From NCBI GenBank assembly GCA_019634715.1, contig JAHCAU010000007.1, positions 124,001 through 188,000 on the forward strand: DNA of 64,000 nucleotides, in the 5' to 3' direction. The stretch is from Lysobacter sp. (GTDB lineage Bacteria > Pseudomonadota > Gammaproteobacteria > Xanthomonadales > Xanthomonadaceae). Under the pieces are notes generated by a model. That model had not been told where the DNA came from, did not search any database, and was given only the letters and a program-made list of their open reading frames with translations. The number at the start of each line of letters is the position of its first letter. The first letter of the stretch is position 1. Below are positions 8,701 through 19,100 of the stretch, piece by piece. The position numbers and the translations under genes are program-made.

Positions 8701-11700
8701 CGGCACGGCGATCGTCAGCGGCACCACGATCACCTATCAGCCGAACGCCGGTTACGCCGGCCCGGACAGCTTCACCTACAGCGCGACCAACAGCGGCGGC
8801 ACCTCGGCGCCCGCCACCGTGAGCGTGACGGTGCAGGACCCGGTGATCACGATCGCGCCGAGCGGCGGTTTCGCCGCCACGGTGGCCGCGCCGTACACGC
8901 AGACCTTCACCTTCAACGGTGGCGCGCAGCCGTGGTCCGGCTACCAGGTCACCAACCTGCCGGCGGGCCTGTCGATCACCGGCACCACCGCCAACACGGT
9001 GACGATCTCCGGCACGCCGACCCAGGCCGGCACGTTCAACCTCAACGTGTCCGCCACCGACAGCAGCACGGGCAACGGCCCGTACACGGTCGGCGAGGCG
9101 TTCGTGCTGACGGTCGCGGCGCCGACGCTGTCGCTGTCGCCTGCGGGCACGACCTTCAATCCGGCGTACGGCGCGCCGTACTCGCAGACCTTCACCGCCA
9201 GCGGCGGCACCGGTCCGTACACCTACGCGGCCACCGGTTCGCTGCCGCCGGGCGTCACCTTCAGCGGTGACACCCTGTCCGGCACCCCGACCACGCCGGG
9301 CAGCTACAGCTTCACGATCACCGCCACCGACACCGGTTCCACCGGCACCGGCTCGCCGTTCACCGTCGCCGAGAACTACACGATCAACGTCGCCGCCCCG
9401 ACCATCGTGGTGAACCCGGCCACGCTGCCCGACCCGGTCGCAGCCACGGCCTACAGCCAGACGCTCACGGCCAGCGACGGCGTCGGTCCGTACACCTTCG
9501 CGGTGACGGCGGGCAGCCTGCCGACCGGCATCCTCCTGGGTTCCGGCGGCGCGCTGTCGGGCACCAGCAACGAAGTCGGTACCTTCAACTTCACGGTGAC
9601 CGCGACCGATGCCAACGGCCAGACCGGCAGCCGCGCCTACACCGTGACCATCGCGGCGCCGACGCTGACGATGACGCCGGCGCCGGGCACGCTCAACGCG
9701 CCTTACGGTGCGGCGTTCTCGCAGACGTTCACCGCTTCCGGTGGCTCGAACAGCTTCGGCTACGCCCTCACCGGCACCCTGCCGGCGGGCCTGAGCTTCA
9801 GCGGCAACACGATCTCGGGCACGCCGACCGTGCCGGGCAGCTACCCGGTCACGATCACCGCCACCGACACCGTGCTGACCGGTGCCGGTGCGCCGTTCTC
9901 GATCGCGCAGAACTACACGATCGACGTGCCGGCCCCGACCATCGTGGTCAACCCGGCGACCTTGCCCGACCCGACCGCCGGCGCCGCGTACAGCCAGACC
10001 CTCACCGCCAGCGGTGGCGTGGGTCCGTACGGCTTCGCGCTGACGGCGGGCAGCCTGCCCTCCGGCATCACCCTGGGCGCTGGCGGCGTGCTGTCCGGCA
10101 CCAGCTTCGAGGTCGGCACCTTCAGCTTCACGGTCACCGCGACCGACGCCAACGGCCAGACCGGCAGCCGTGCCTACACGCTGACGATCGCGGCTCCGGT
10201 GCTGGCGATGACGCCGGCCGCCGGCACGCTGACCGCGACCTACGGCGCGCCGTACTCGCAGGTCTTCACCGCCAGCGGCAGCCCGGGTCCGTACACCTAC
10301 GTGCTGACCGGCACCCTGCCGGCGGGCCTGAGCTTCAGCGGCAACACGATCTCGGGCACGCCGACCGTGCCGGGCAGCTATGCCATCACGATCACCGCCA
10401 CCGACACCGTGTTGATCGGTGCGGGCGCGCCGTTCTCGATCGCGCAGAACTACACGATCGACGTGCCGGCCCCGACGATCACCGTCGATCCGGCGACCCT
10501 GCCCGACACCACGGCCGGCCTGGCCTACAGCCAGACGATCGCCGCCAACGGTGGCGTGGGTCCGTACAGCTTCGCGGTGACGGCCGGCGCCCTGCCGAAC
10601 GGCCTGACCCTGTCCAGCAGCGGTGCGCTGTCAGGCACCACCACGACCTCGGGCACGTTCAATTTCACCGTGACCGCGACCGACACCTACGGCCAGACCG
10701 CCAGCCGCGCCTACACCGTCGTGGTCGCGGTGCCGACGATCAGCCTGAACCCGGCGACCCTGCCGGCCGGGACCGCCGGCACGGCCTACAACCAGGTGCT
10801 GACGATCAGCGGCGGCATCGCGCCGTACACCGTGACCCTGACCGGCGCGCTGCCGACCGGGCTGACCTTCAACGCCGGCACGCTGACCTTCAGCGGCACG
10901 CCGACGCAGTCGGGCACGTTCAACATCAGCGTCACCGCGACCGACAGCACCGGCGGCACCGCGGCCACGGTCACCAACAACTACACGCTGACCATCGCCG
11001 TGCCGTCGCTCACGCTGACGCCCGCGACGGTGCCGGCGGGCACGGCCGGCGTGGCCTACTCGCAGGCGTTCACCGCCAGCGGCGGCATCGCGCCGTACAC
11101 CTACACGCTGTCGGCGGGCGCGCTGCCGGCCGGGCTGACGTTCACCGCCGGTGGCCTGCTTTCGGGCACGCCGACGGTGGCCGGCACCTTCAACTTCAGC
11201 ATCACCGCGACCGACAGCACCACCGGCACCGCCGGCACGGTCACGGTGGCCTACACGCTGACGCTGTCGGTACCGACGATCACCGTGAATCCGCCGGTCC
11301 TGCCGAACGCGGTGTTCTCCGTGCCGTACAATCACGTCCTCAACGCCGTGGGCGGCACCGCGCCGTACACCTTCGCGGTGACCGCCGGCGCGCTGCCGGC
11401 AGGCGTGACCCTGGCGACCAACGGCAACATCAGCGGCGCGGCCACGGTCACCGGCGCGTTCAACTTCACGATCACCGCCACCGACGCGCTCGGCTTCACC
11501 GGCACGCGCGCCTACACGATCACCGTGTTCCAGCGTCCCGATCCTTCGCGCGATCCGGAAGTGCGCGGCCTGATCGAATCGCAGGCCGATGCCACCCGCC
11601 GCTTCGCGACGACGCAGATCAACAACTTCCAGCAGCGCCTGGAGCGGTTGCACGGTGCGGGCACGAACGGCGGCTTCGACAACGGCCTGAGCGTGTCGTA

Positions 11701-12685
11701 CGACCAGTACTGCCCGGAAATGGTGGGCAGCATCCCGGGTCGTCGCTGCGACCGTCCGACCACCGGCAACGGCATCGGTGCGGGCCTCGGCAATGGCGTG
11801 GGCGGCGGTACCGGCCAGGGCGGCGGCAGCGGCAGAGGCAGCGGCGACAAGGCGTTCGGCATCTGGGCCGCGGGCATGATCCGTTCGGGCAACCACGACG
11901 GCCGCAACGGCAGCGCCGACGTCGACTTCGAGACCGACGGCGTCAGCTTCGGCCTGGATTACCGCTTCAACGAGTCGTTCGTGCTCGGCGGCGGCGTGGG
12001 CTACGGCACCGACAGCAGCGACGTGGGCTCGAACGGCAGCCGCAGCGAAGGCCGTGCGTACACGTTCGCGCTGTACGGCAGCTACAGCCCGGGCGAGGTG
12101 TTCTTCCTCGACGGCCTGTGGGGCTACCAGAAGCTCGACTACGACCTGCGCCGCTTCGTCACCACCAACGGCAACTTCGTCCACGGCAACCGCGGCGGTT
12201 CGCAGTGGTTCGGTTCGCTGTCGGTCGGCGCGGACATCGCGGCGGGCAACGCCTGGCAGTTCACGCCGTACGCCCGCGTCGACGTGGCGCGCGCCACGCT
12301 GGACGGCTACACCGAGACGGGCGACGCGATCTTCTCGCTGCGCTACGAGGAGATGGAGGTCGACACGACGACGGGTAATGCCGGCGTGCGGATCGACTAC
12401 CGCCGCGAGACCTCGTGGGGCCTGTTCTCGCCGCAGTTCCGGGTGGAATACCAGCACGACTTCAAGGGCAGCGGTGCGCAGACGATGCGCTACGCGGACC
12501 TGCTGAGCGGCCCGTTCTACCGCGCGGAGTTCTCGGACTTCGACCGCAGCCGCTGGATGTTCGGCCTGGGCTTCCTGTTCGACCTGCAGAACGACTGGTC
12601 GTTCAAGGTCGATTACCGCGGCCTGATCGGCAACGGCCAGGACCGCGACCACGGCGTGCAGCTGAACGTGGACAAGAAGTTCTGA
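5750..12685 (+). CDS. Giant autotransporter with Ig-like (He_PIG) and Calx-beta repeats
   Basis: A 2311-residue cell-surface protein. The ATG at 5750 follows a GGGGAG Shine-Dalgarno and begins a clear signal peptide (1-34, cut near LASA-Q); the frame is open further upstream but that part is not protein-like. Approximate order: an N-terminal cadherin/Big_9-like region (35-133), two He_PIG Ig-like domains (134-317), four Calx-beta domains (318-759), two He_PIG domains (760-943), a Big_9-like domain with GYAGPDSFTYSATNSGG (944-1029), ten more He_PIG domains (1030-1928), an alpha-helical plus Gly-rich linker (1928-2034), and a C-terminal autotransporter beta-barrel (2035-2311) ending in Phe, as expected for BAM recognition. 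About 14 He_PIG copies in all. Probably an adhesin; the ligand is unknown. The Calx-beta domains suggest calcium dependence by analogy. Confidence 0.9.
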   Translation: MYTSSNHRSGRRFTGALAFLLLALAMLWPALASAQTSTFCPTPLTATVSWGASVSVNVSTCDGPFDAGVNGPFAPLPVHGNVTVGPNSGGVQFITYAHNGSTPAGGGSDTIWFTDENNGTIRINITISPPTSPITVSPASLPTLTAGTPFSQTLTSAGGLAPYTYTLQSGTLPVGLSLTGGGVLSGTPTQRGGYAFTVRSTDATTPTAQFVDKGYTGTVQNPTLTLATPSGTAIQGAPFSQTLSTTGGVTPHTYQLETGTFPAGISISSAGVVSGTTAAAPGNYPVTLRVTDASTGPGVYFELENYTLTVSPPPSVSIAVSPASVSEDGATNLTFTVTRSLNLTSPTVVNITTSGTATSGVDYTGGVATVTIPAGATTATIIIDPTVDGTVEADETVILTVAAGTGYTVGAPASATGTILNDDVPSATISVSPAAVAEDGAPNLVYTVTLNQAAFAATTVNYTIGGTATNGTDYATIASPLVIPAGNTTGTITVNPTADATIEADETVILTLAAGAGYTVGVPNSATGTILNDDLPNLTINDVTANEGNAGITNFTFTVSLSAPAGPGGVTFDIATANGTATAGVDYVAQSLTGQTIPAGSSTYTFTVQVNGDTLNEPSETFFVNVTNVVNAVVVDGQGVGTIVNDDPLPSLSINDVTVVEGNAGTVNAVFTVTLSAASGQTVTVNYATADGTATQPADYTSTSGTLTFTPGTTTQTITVPVIGETIPEANETFFVNLSGAVNATISDNQGVGTITNDDVPVTVSPATLPNGTVAAAYSQTVTASGGVAPYSFAVTAGSLPTGLTLSPAGALTGTPTAGGTFNFTITATDSSPFPGPFSGSQAYTLTVAPPTIVLPATALAGGTLGTPYSAAITPASGGTAPYAYAVTAGALPGGLTLNASTGAITGTPSALGTFNFSITATDSSTGTGPYTATQAYAITVIDVPPTAANSSLTVAYNAPATNVPLSLSGGAPTSLAIVTPPSNGTAIVSGTTITYQPNAGYAGPDSFTYSATNSGGTSAPATVSVTVQDPVITIAPSGGFAATVAAPYTQTFTFNGGAQPWSGYQVTNLPAGLSITGTTANTVTISGTPTQAGTFNLNVSATDSSTGNGPYTVGEAFVLTVAAPTLSLSPAGTTFNPAYGAPYSQTFTASGGTGPYTYAATGSLPPGVTFSGDTLSGTPTTPGSYSFTITATDTGSTGTGSPFTVAENYTINVAAPTIVVNPATLPDPVAATAYSQTLTASDGVGPYTFAVTAGSLPTGILLGSGGALSGTSNEVGTFNFTVTATDANGQTGSRAYTVTIAAPTLTMTPAPGTLNAPYGAAFSQTFTASGGSNSFGYALTGTLPAGLSFSGNTISGTPTVPGSYPVTITATDTVLTGAGAPFSIAQNYTIDVPAPTIVVNPATLPDPTAGAAYSQTLTASGGVGPYGFALTAGSLPSGITLGAGGVLSGTSFEVGTFSFTVTATDANGQTGSRAYTLTIAAPVLAMTPAAGTLTATYGAPYSQVFTASGSPGPYTYVLTGTLPAGLSFSGNTISGTPTVPGSYAITITATDTVLIGAGAPFSIAQNYTIDVPAPTITVDPATLPDTTAGLAYSQTIAANGGVGPYSFAVTAGALPNGLTLSSSGALSGTTTTSGTFNFTVTATDTYGQTASRAYTVVVAVPTISLNPATLPAGTAGTAYNQVLTISGGIAPYTVTLTGALPTGLTFNAGTLTFSGTPTQSGTFNISVTATDSTGGTAATVTNNYTLTIAVPSLTLTPATVPAGTAGVAYSQAFTASGGIAPYTYTLSAGALPAGLTFTAGGLLSGTPTVAGTFNFSITATDSTTGTAGTVTVAYTLTLSVPTITVNPPVLPNAVFSVPYNHVLNAVGGTAPYTFAVTAGALPAGVTLATNGNISGAATVTGAFNFTITATDALGFTGTRAYTITVFQRPDPSRDPEVRGLIESQADATRRFATTQINNFQQRLERLHGAGTNGGFDNGLSVSYDQYCPEMVGSIPGRRCDRPTTGNGIGAGLGNGVGGGTGQGGGSGRGSGDKAFGIWAAGMIRSGNHDGRNGSADVDFETDGVSFGLDYRFNESFVLGGGVGYGTDSSDVGSNGSRSEGRAYTFALYGSYSPGEVFFLDGLWGYQKLDYDLRRFVTTNGNFVHGNRGGSQWFGSLSVGADIAAGNAWQFTPYARVDVARATLDGYTETGDAIFSLRYEEMEVDTTTGNAGVRIDYRRETSWGLFSPQFRVEYQHDFKGSGAQTMRYADLLSGPFYRAEFSDFDRSRWMFGLGFLFDLQNDWSFKVDYRGLIGNGQDRDHGVQLNVDKKF
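9115..10730 (+). repeat. Three tandem two-domain super-repeats inside the autotransporter
   Basis: Units of about 535-540 bp (roughly 9115-9655, 9656-10190 and 10191-10730) each hold two He_PIG domains of alternating type: one with YGAPYSQTFTASGG and ATDT motifs, one with NPATLPDP and GQTGSRAYT motifs. Units 2 and 3 share a block of about 70 identical bases (near 9778-9842 and 10311-10380). This is a higher-order repeat above the single-domain level, as expected from unequal recombination. Confidence 0.8.
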
Positions 12686-12727
12686 TCCACGCACGCCTGA
12701 TCCACGCAGGCACCACCTGATGTAACC

Positions 12728-12758
12728 AGCGCCGCTGCCTCACCGCAGCGGCGCTTTT
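12728..12758 (+). terminator. Rho-independent terminator after the autotransporter gene
   Basis: A perfect 11-bp stem (AGCGCCGCTGC / GCAGCGGCGCT) with a six-base loop, ending in TTTT. It lies 43 bp after the stop codon and just before recC. It is the clearest intrinsic terminator in the window. Confidence 0.8.
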
Positions 12759-12817
12759 CCTTGGCGCGAGCCAGTCCGGAAGCGGGGGCGCGCGCGCTCC
12801 GGCATCATGTGCGGCAG

Positions 12818-15800
12818 ATGCCGACCGCCTCCACCCGCTTCCGCCTGATCTCCGGCAACCGGCTCGACCGGTTGGCGGGTCTGCTGGGCGAGCGCCTGGC
12901 GACGCCGCTGGACGTGGACTCGCTGGCGCCGGACGTGATCCTGATCCCGCAGCCGACGTTGCGTCACTGGCTGCTGCAGACCCTGGCCGAGCGTCACGGC
13001 GTCGCCGCGAACCTCGACCTGTGCACGCCGTCCGAGTTCGTCTGGCGCCTGCTGCGCGCCGATCGCCCCGACCTGCCCGACCTGTCGCCGTGGGATCGCG
13101 ACCACCTGCGCTGGCGGCTGTACGCGCTGCTGGGGGCCGATGCCGGCACCCTGCCGCAGGCGGTGCGTCGCCACCTGCAGCGCGCCGGCGGCAGCGGCGA
13201 CCCGCGCGAAGCCGCGCTGGCCCGGCTCGGCCTGGCCGATGCGCTGGCCGGCGCCTTCGACAAGTACCAGGCCTACCGGCCTGACTGGCTGCGCGACTGG
13301 GAGCGAGGGCACCCCGACAGCCGCGACGACTGGCAGGCGCAGCTGTGGCGCCAGCTGCGACGCCGGCAGCCCGATGCGCACCGCGCGGCGCTGCTCGCCG
13401 ACTGGCTGGCGCGCTACGACCGCGACAGCGCCACCGCGACGGGCGCGCCGCCGCCGGGCCTGCCGCCGCGCCTGGTCGCGTTCGGCACCATCCACGTCTC
13501 GCCCGACGTGTTGCATCTGCTGGCGGTGGTCGGGCAATGGATCGACCTCGACTTCCACCTGCCCACGCCCTCGGCCGAATACTGGGGCGACGTCGAATCC
13601 CTGCGCGAACGCCTGCGCCGCGAAGGCCCGCAGGCGCTGCCGGCGGCGCTGGCCGACGCGCAGCGCGACAACCCGCTGCTGATGGCCTGGGGCGCGGGCG
13701 GGCGCGAGATCGTCGCCCAGCTGTTCGCCTACGACGTGCTGCTGCCGCACAGCGAGCTCGACTGCTTCGTCGCACCCGGACGCGACACCCTGCTGCACCG
13801 GCTGCAGCAGGACGTGCTGGACCGCGCAGCGCCGGTGCCGAGCGCGTTCGATCCCGGCGATGTGTCGCTGCAGTTGCATGCCTGCCACTCGAAGCTGCGC
13901 GAGGTCGAGGTGCTGCACGACCAGCTGCGCGGCCTGCTCGACAACACGTTGCCCGAGGGCCGACGCTTCGACCCGCCGCTGCAGCCCTCGGAGATCGCGG
14001 TGCTGGCGCCGGACATCGCCGAGTACCTGCCGCTGGCGCGCGCGGTGTTCGGCGGCATCGCACCCGACGACCCGCGCTGGATCCCGTTCTCGCTCGCCGA
14101 CCGCCCGCAGGTGCAGTCGCATCCGCTGGTGCCGCTGCTGCCTGAGTTGATCGGCCTGGCCGATGCGCCGCTGACCGCCAGTGCATTCCGCGATCTGCTG
14201 GCGACGCCGTCGGTGGCCCACGCGCTGGCGCTGGACGACGCGCGACGCGCGAAGATCGACGACTGGTTCGAAGCCGCGGGCGTGCGCTGGGGCGAGGACG
14301 CGCAGGCCCGCGAACGCGCCGGTGCCGGCCGCTGGCGCGAATACAGCTTCGCCTTCGGCATCGAGCGCCTGATCGGTGGCTACGCATCCGGCGATGCTGC
14401 CGAAGTCGAGATCGATGCCGCGCTCATCGCGCCCTATCCCGAACTCGAAGGCGCCGACGCCGAGGTGCTGGATCGCGCGCTGCTGCTGTACCACCGCCTG
14501 CGTGCGTTCGCGGCCTGGGCGCGCGAGCCGCACGACGCGGCCGCATGGCACGAGCGCCTCGCCGAGCTGCTTCAGGGGCTGCTCGCACCGGTGGCGCAGG
14601 ACGAGGCCGAGGCGCAGGCGCGGCGCCTGCTGCTCGACACGCTGGACGATTTCGCCGCGGAAGCGGCCGAGGCCGGGCCGCTGCCGGCGGTGCTGGTGCA
14701 GCGCACGCTGCGCGATGCCCTCGAACGCGCCTCGCCGCACCGGCCGTGGCTGTCCGGTGGCGTGGTGTTCGCCGGCATGGTGCCGCTGCGCACCGTGCCG
14801 TTCCGGGTGATCTGCCTGCTCGGCCTCGATGCCGATGCCTACCCGCGCCGCGAGCCGGGCGACGACATCAACCGTCTCGTCGATGCCATCCAGGGCCGCG
14901 CGCCGCGCCGGCTCGGCGACCGCTCGGTGCGCGAGGACGACCGCTTCCTGTTCCTGCAGCTGCTGTGCGCGGCCGGCGACGTGTTCTACCTCAGCTACGG
15001 CGGTCGCGACGCGCGCGACGGCAGCGTGCGCGAGCCGTCGCCGGTCGTCGCCGAGCTGCTCGATGCGGTGGAAGCGATGCATGGCGAAGCGGTGCGCGAT
15101 GCGCTGTGCGTCGAGCACCCGCTGCAGCCGTTCTCGCCGCGCGCGTTCGGTGCGGGCGACGACGGCGGCATCGAGCCGCGCCGGTTTTCCTATCGTCGCG
15201 AATGGCGCGCCGATGCCGTGGCCGCGCGCGACCTGCAGCCTGTGCCGGCTTTCGTGGTCGGCGCGATGCCGGCGGACGCGGACGACGATGAAGTGCCCGA
15301 TCGCGTCGCCCTGCAGCGCTTCTTCGCCAACCCGGCCCGGGCCTGGCTGCGCGACCGCCTCGGCCTGCGCCTGCCCGATGCCGGACGCGCTGCGCCCGAC
15401 CGCGAGCCGCTCGGCCACGACAACCTGCTGCGCTACCAGGTGCTCGAAGCGCTGTTGTCCGACGACGACAGCGAGATCGACGCCGACCTCGACGATGCGC
15501 CGCAACGCCTGCGCGCGCGCGGCCTGCTGCCGACCGGGCGCGACGGCGAGCAGTTGGCGGAGGACGCCGTCGCCGATGCGCAGGTCCTGCGTGCGGCGCG
15601 TGCGGCCGTCGTCGGCGACGCGACACCTGCGGTGGTGCGGGGCGACGCCGGGCTCGGCCTCGATTTCCGCTTCGACCACGTGCGCGACGGCATGCGCGTG
15701 CTGGCCAGCGCGGGACGGCTCGACGGCAAGCGCCGCCTGCGCGCCGGCATCGACCATCTGCTGCTCGCCTCGGCGCTCGGCGAGGCCGCGACCACGCGCC

Positions 15801-16174
15801 TGCTCGCCATCGACGGCAGGAAGAACGAGATCGTCGAAGCGGTCTGGAGCGGCGTGACGCGCGAACAGGCGCAGGCGCGGCTCGGCGTGCTGCTCGACCT
15901 GTGGCGCGAGGGCCGGCTTTCGCCGCTGCCGTTCACGCCGAAGGCCGCATACGCCTATGCCGAGGCCTTCGCAGCGAAGGGCGATGTCGGCGCGGCCTGG
16001 CGCAAGGCGCACGAGGCCTACGCGCCGCACCAGTTCGACGGCGAGCGCGAGGACCCCTGGCTGCGCCTGGCGTTCCGTCCGGATGGCCTGCTCGACGCCA
16101 TCGACGGCCACTTCGGCGCGCGTTTCCGCGCCATCGCGCTGCGCGTGTTCGACACCGTGGGGTCGGGCGCATGA
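12818..16174 (+). CDS. recC: RecC, exodeoxyribonuclease V gamma subunit
   Basis: An 1118-residue subunit of the RecBCD helicase-nuclease that processes double-strand breaks and recognises Chi. RecC has the fold of an inactive helicase. Family stretches include LIPQPTLRHWLLQTLAERHG near the N-terminus, LPHSELDCFVAPGRDTLL and LQLHACHSKLREVEVLHDQL in the middle, and PFRVICLLGLDADAYPR with a degenerate helicase region later. The ATG at 12818 gives the normal RecC length; the frame extends to 12761 but that would run into the terminator zone. The stop overlaps the recB start (ATGA), so recC-recB-recD are translationally coupled. Confidence 0.93.
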   Translation: MPTASTRFRLISGNRLDRLAGLLGERLATPLDVDSLAPDVILIPQPTLRHWLLQTLAERHGVAANLDLCTPSEFVWRLLRADRPDLPDLSPWDRDHLRWRLYALLGADAGTLPQAVRRHLQRAGGSGDPREAALARLGLADALAGAFDKYQAYRPDWLRDWERGHPDSRDDWQAQLWRQLRRRQPDAHRAALLADWLARYDRDSATATGAPPPGLPPRLVAFGTIHVSPDVLHLLAVVGQWIDLDFHLPTPSAEYWGDVESLRERLRREGPQALPAALADAQRDNPLLMAWGAGGREIVAQLFAYDVLLPHSELDCFVAPGRDTLLHRLQQDVLDRAAPVPSAFDPGDVSLQLHACHSKLREVEVLHDQLRGLLDNTLPEGRRFDPPLQPSEIAVLAPDIAEYLPLARAVFGGIAPDDPRWIPFSLADRPQVQSHPLVPLLPELIGLADAPLTASAFRDLLATPSVAHALALDDARRAKIDDWFEAAGVRWGEDAQARERAGAGRWREYSFAFGIERLIGGYASGDAAEVEIDAALIAPYPELEGADAEVLDRALLLYHRLRAFAAWAREPHDAAAWHERLAELLQGLLAPVAQDEAEAQARRLLLDTLDDFAAEAAEAGPLPAVLVQRTLRDALERASPHRPWLSGGVVFAGMVPLRTVPFRVICLLGLDADAYPRREPGDDINRLVDAIQGRAPRRLGDRSVREDDRFLFLQLLCAAGDVFYLSYGGRDARDGSVREPSPVVAELLDAVEAMHGEAVRDALCVEHPLQPFSPRAFGAGDDGGIEPRRFSYRREWRADAVAARDLQPVPAFVVGAMPADADDDEVPDRVALQRFFANPARAWLRDRLGLRLPDAGRAAPDREPLGHDNLLRYQVLEALLSDDDSEIDADLDDAPQRLRARGLLPTGRDGEQLAEDAVADAQVLRAARAAVVGDATPAVVRGDAGLGLDFRFDHVRDGMRVLASAGRLDGKRRLRAGIDHLLLASALGEAATTRLLAIDGRKNEIVEAVWSGVTREQAQARLGVLLDLWREGRLSPLPFTPKAAYAYAEAFAAKGDVGAAWRKAHEAYAPHQFDGEREDPWLRLAFRPDGLLDAIDGHFGARFRAIALRVFDTVGSGA

Positions 16175-19100
16175 GCGCGCAGCTGCCCCTGTTCGGCGCG
16201 CCGGCCGCGAACGACGCCACGCCGGAGATGGAGACGCCGCGCGATGTCGGCCTGCACCTGCCGCTGGACGGCGTGCGCCTGATCGAAGCCAGCGCCGGCA
16301 CCGGCAAGACCTTCACTTTGACCACGCTGGTGCTGCGCCTGCTGCTGGAGCGCGGCGCGATGATGGCGCAGATCCTCGCGGTGACCTTCACCCGCGCGGC
16401 GACGCAGGAGCTGCGCCAGCGCGTGCGTCGTCGCCTGCGCCTGGCGCGTCGCTTGCTCGATGCAGCACCTGATGTGCTGCAGGGCGAAGCCGTGCCGACC
16501 CTGGCGGTGCTGCGCGCCGCGATTGCACGAGACGGCGAGGCGCGCGTGCGCGAGCGCGTCGAGGCCGCACTGCTGCAGATCGACGAAGCGACGATCTCGA
16601 CCATCCATGGCTTCTGTCATCGCGCGCTGCGCGAGTTCGGCTTCCGTGCCGGCCTGCTCGCCGAACAGCGCGTGATCGACGATCCCGGAGAAGTCTGGGC
16701 CGAGGTCGCGGCCGAGGTCTGGCGCGCGGCCAGCAACGGCATGATCGGGCCGGACGCGATCGACCTGCACCCGCTGCTGTCGGCGCTGTGGGAGTCGCCC
16801 GACGCGTTGGCCGGCGACCTGCCGAAGCTGTGCGATCCGCTGCGCGCGATGCATCCGCAGCGCGACGAATCGGAGATGGCCGCCGCGCTGCACGCGCTGC
16901 GCGACACCGCCACCGCGCGCTACGAAGCGCTGATGGCGCGGCGCGGGCTGTGCGACCAGGATCGCCTGATCGGCCGCGTCTGGCAGGCCAGCGACGAGGC
17001 CGAATTCGCCGCCGCGCTGGCCGCGCGCTGGCCGTACCGGCTGATCGACGAGTTCCAGGACACCGATCCGCGCCAGTGGGACATCTTCAGGCGCATGCAC
17101 GAAGCCGGCGAAGAGGACGCACCGCGCTGGCTGTGCCTGATCGGCGATCCGAAGCAGGCGATCTACCGGTTCCGCGGCGGCGACCTCGCCACGTATCTGG
17201 CAGCGAAGCGCTACGCCATCACGCGCGGCGGCGAATCGGCGGTGGTCGCGCTCGGCGCCAACTATCGCTCGACGCCTGCGGTGCTGCGCGCGATCGAGAC
17301 CGTGTTCACCGCGCATCCGCTGCCGTTCCATGTCGAAGGCGTCGCCTTCCAGTCGGTCGAGGCCGGTGGCGGCGCACGCGACGACGACCTGCGCCTCGGC
17401 GATGCGGCGGTGCCGGGCATGACCCTGCACTGGCTGCCGAAGGCGCCGCACGACCCGAAGGGGCCGCCGAATTCGGCGCTGCGCAAGGGCCTGCGCAACA
17501 AGGACGACGAATTCGAGGTCATGCGTGATGCGGCGACCCATGCCGTCGCCGACCTGCTCGCGCGCGGCAGCCTGCGCATCGGCGACGGCGTGCGTCCGCT
17601 GCGCCCGGCCGACATCGCGGTGCTGACCCAGACCAACGACCAGGCCGCGACCATGCAGCGCGCGCTGACCCGGGCCGGGATCGCCGCTGCGACGCTGTCG
17701 GGCGCGAACGTGTTTTCCGGCGATGCCGCCGAAGACCTGCACGCCTTGCTCGCCAGCCTGCTCGAACCGGCCGACGGTGGGCGCTTCCGCGCTGCGCTGT
17801 CGACGCGCCTGCTCGGCCTGGATGCCGCGGCGATCCACGCGCTCGATGCCGACGTCGATGCGCAGCAGGCCTGGCTGGCGCGCTTCGCCGAGGCCGCCGA
17901 CACCTGGCGGCAGCGCGGGCCGCTGCCGGCGCTGCTGCCCTTCGTCGTCGATGCCGCGCCGCGCTGGCTGGCCGAAGCCGACGGCCAGCGTCGCCTCACC
18001 GACACCCTGCACCTGGCCGAACTGCTGCAGGCCGAATCGGCGCTGCGCACCGGTGCCGCCGAGCAGGTGCACTGGTTCGCGCGGCAGCGCGTCGATGCCA
18101 CCCACGACGAGACGCGGCAGCTGCGCCTGGAGTCCGACGCGGGCATGGTGCAGATCGTCACCATCCACAAGAGCAAGGGCCTGGAGTATCCGGTCGTGGT
18201 GCTGCCGTTCGCGGCCTGGCGCAGCGAACCGCCGTCGCGTGGCCTGGTGATGCGCGATTTCCACGATGCCCAGGGCCGGCCTGCGCGCGCATGGTCGCGC
18301 AAGGACGTGCTCGAACCCGCGCAGGCCGAGGCCATCGCGCCGCAGGTGCGCCGTGAGGAACAGGCCGAACTTCAGCGCCAGCTCTATGTCGCGCTGACCC
18401 GCGCCGCGCATGCGCTGCACGTGGTCTGGAGCCGCAATGCCCAGGTCGAGAGCACCGCGCTGCACTGGATCCTGCATTCGGGCGAGCAGACGGGTCGTGC
18501 CAAAGACACCCTCGACTACGCCGGCATGCAGGCGCGCATCGAGCAGCTCGCGGCCGGCTCCGACGGCAGCATCGTGGTGCGTCCGTTCGATCCCGCCGTG
18601 CCGTTGCCGCGACCCGCGCGCGAACGCGACGCCGCAGCGGCCGTGCCGCCGCGCGCGCCGGCCCGTGCGCTGTCCGGCGGCCTGCGCCTGCACAGCTTCT
18701 CCTCGCTGCATGCGCGCAGCGAGGACGGCGAGAGCGCGCGCGGCGCGGGCGACGAATCGCTGGCGGCGGTCGACGCCGAGGCCGACGACGCGACGCTCGG
18801 CGGCACCAGCTTCGGCAACGCCGTGCACGCCGCGCTCGAAGAAGCGGATGCGTCGGCCTGGCGACGCGGCGCGGGCGACGACGAAGACCAGGCGCCGGCG
18901 TCGCAGCGCGTGCTGCTCGAACGCGCGCTGCGGCGGCAGGGCCTGGCGGTCACGCCCTCGCACCTGGCGCAGACCTCGCGACTGGTGTCGCGCGCGCTCA
19001 ACGTCGCCCTGCCGGGTGGCGTGCGCCTGTGCGACTGGCCGTCGACGTCGGTGATCCGCGAGTTGCCGTTCCATTTCCGCCTGCGCCCGCTGCGCATCGA

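Noticed and set aside
6149..11530. Regular repeats read as a CRISPR or satellite array
   Set aside because: They are in frame, encode Ig-like and Calx-beta domains of about 90-110 residues, and have no constant short repeat with unique spacers.
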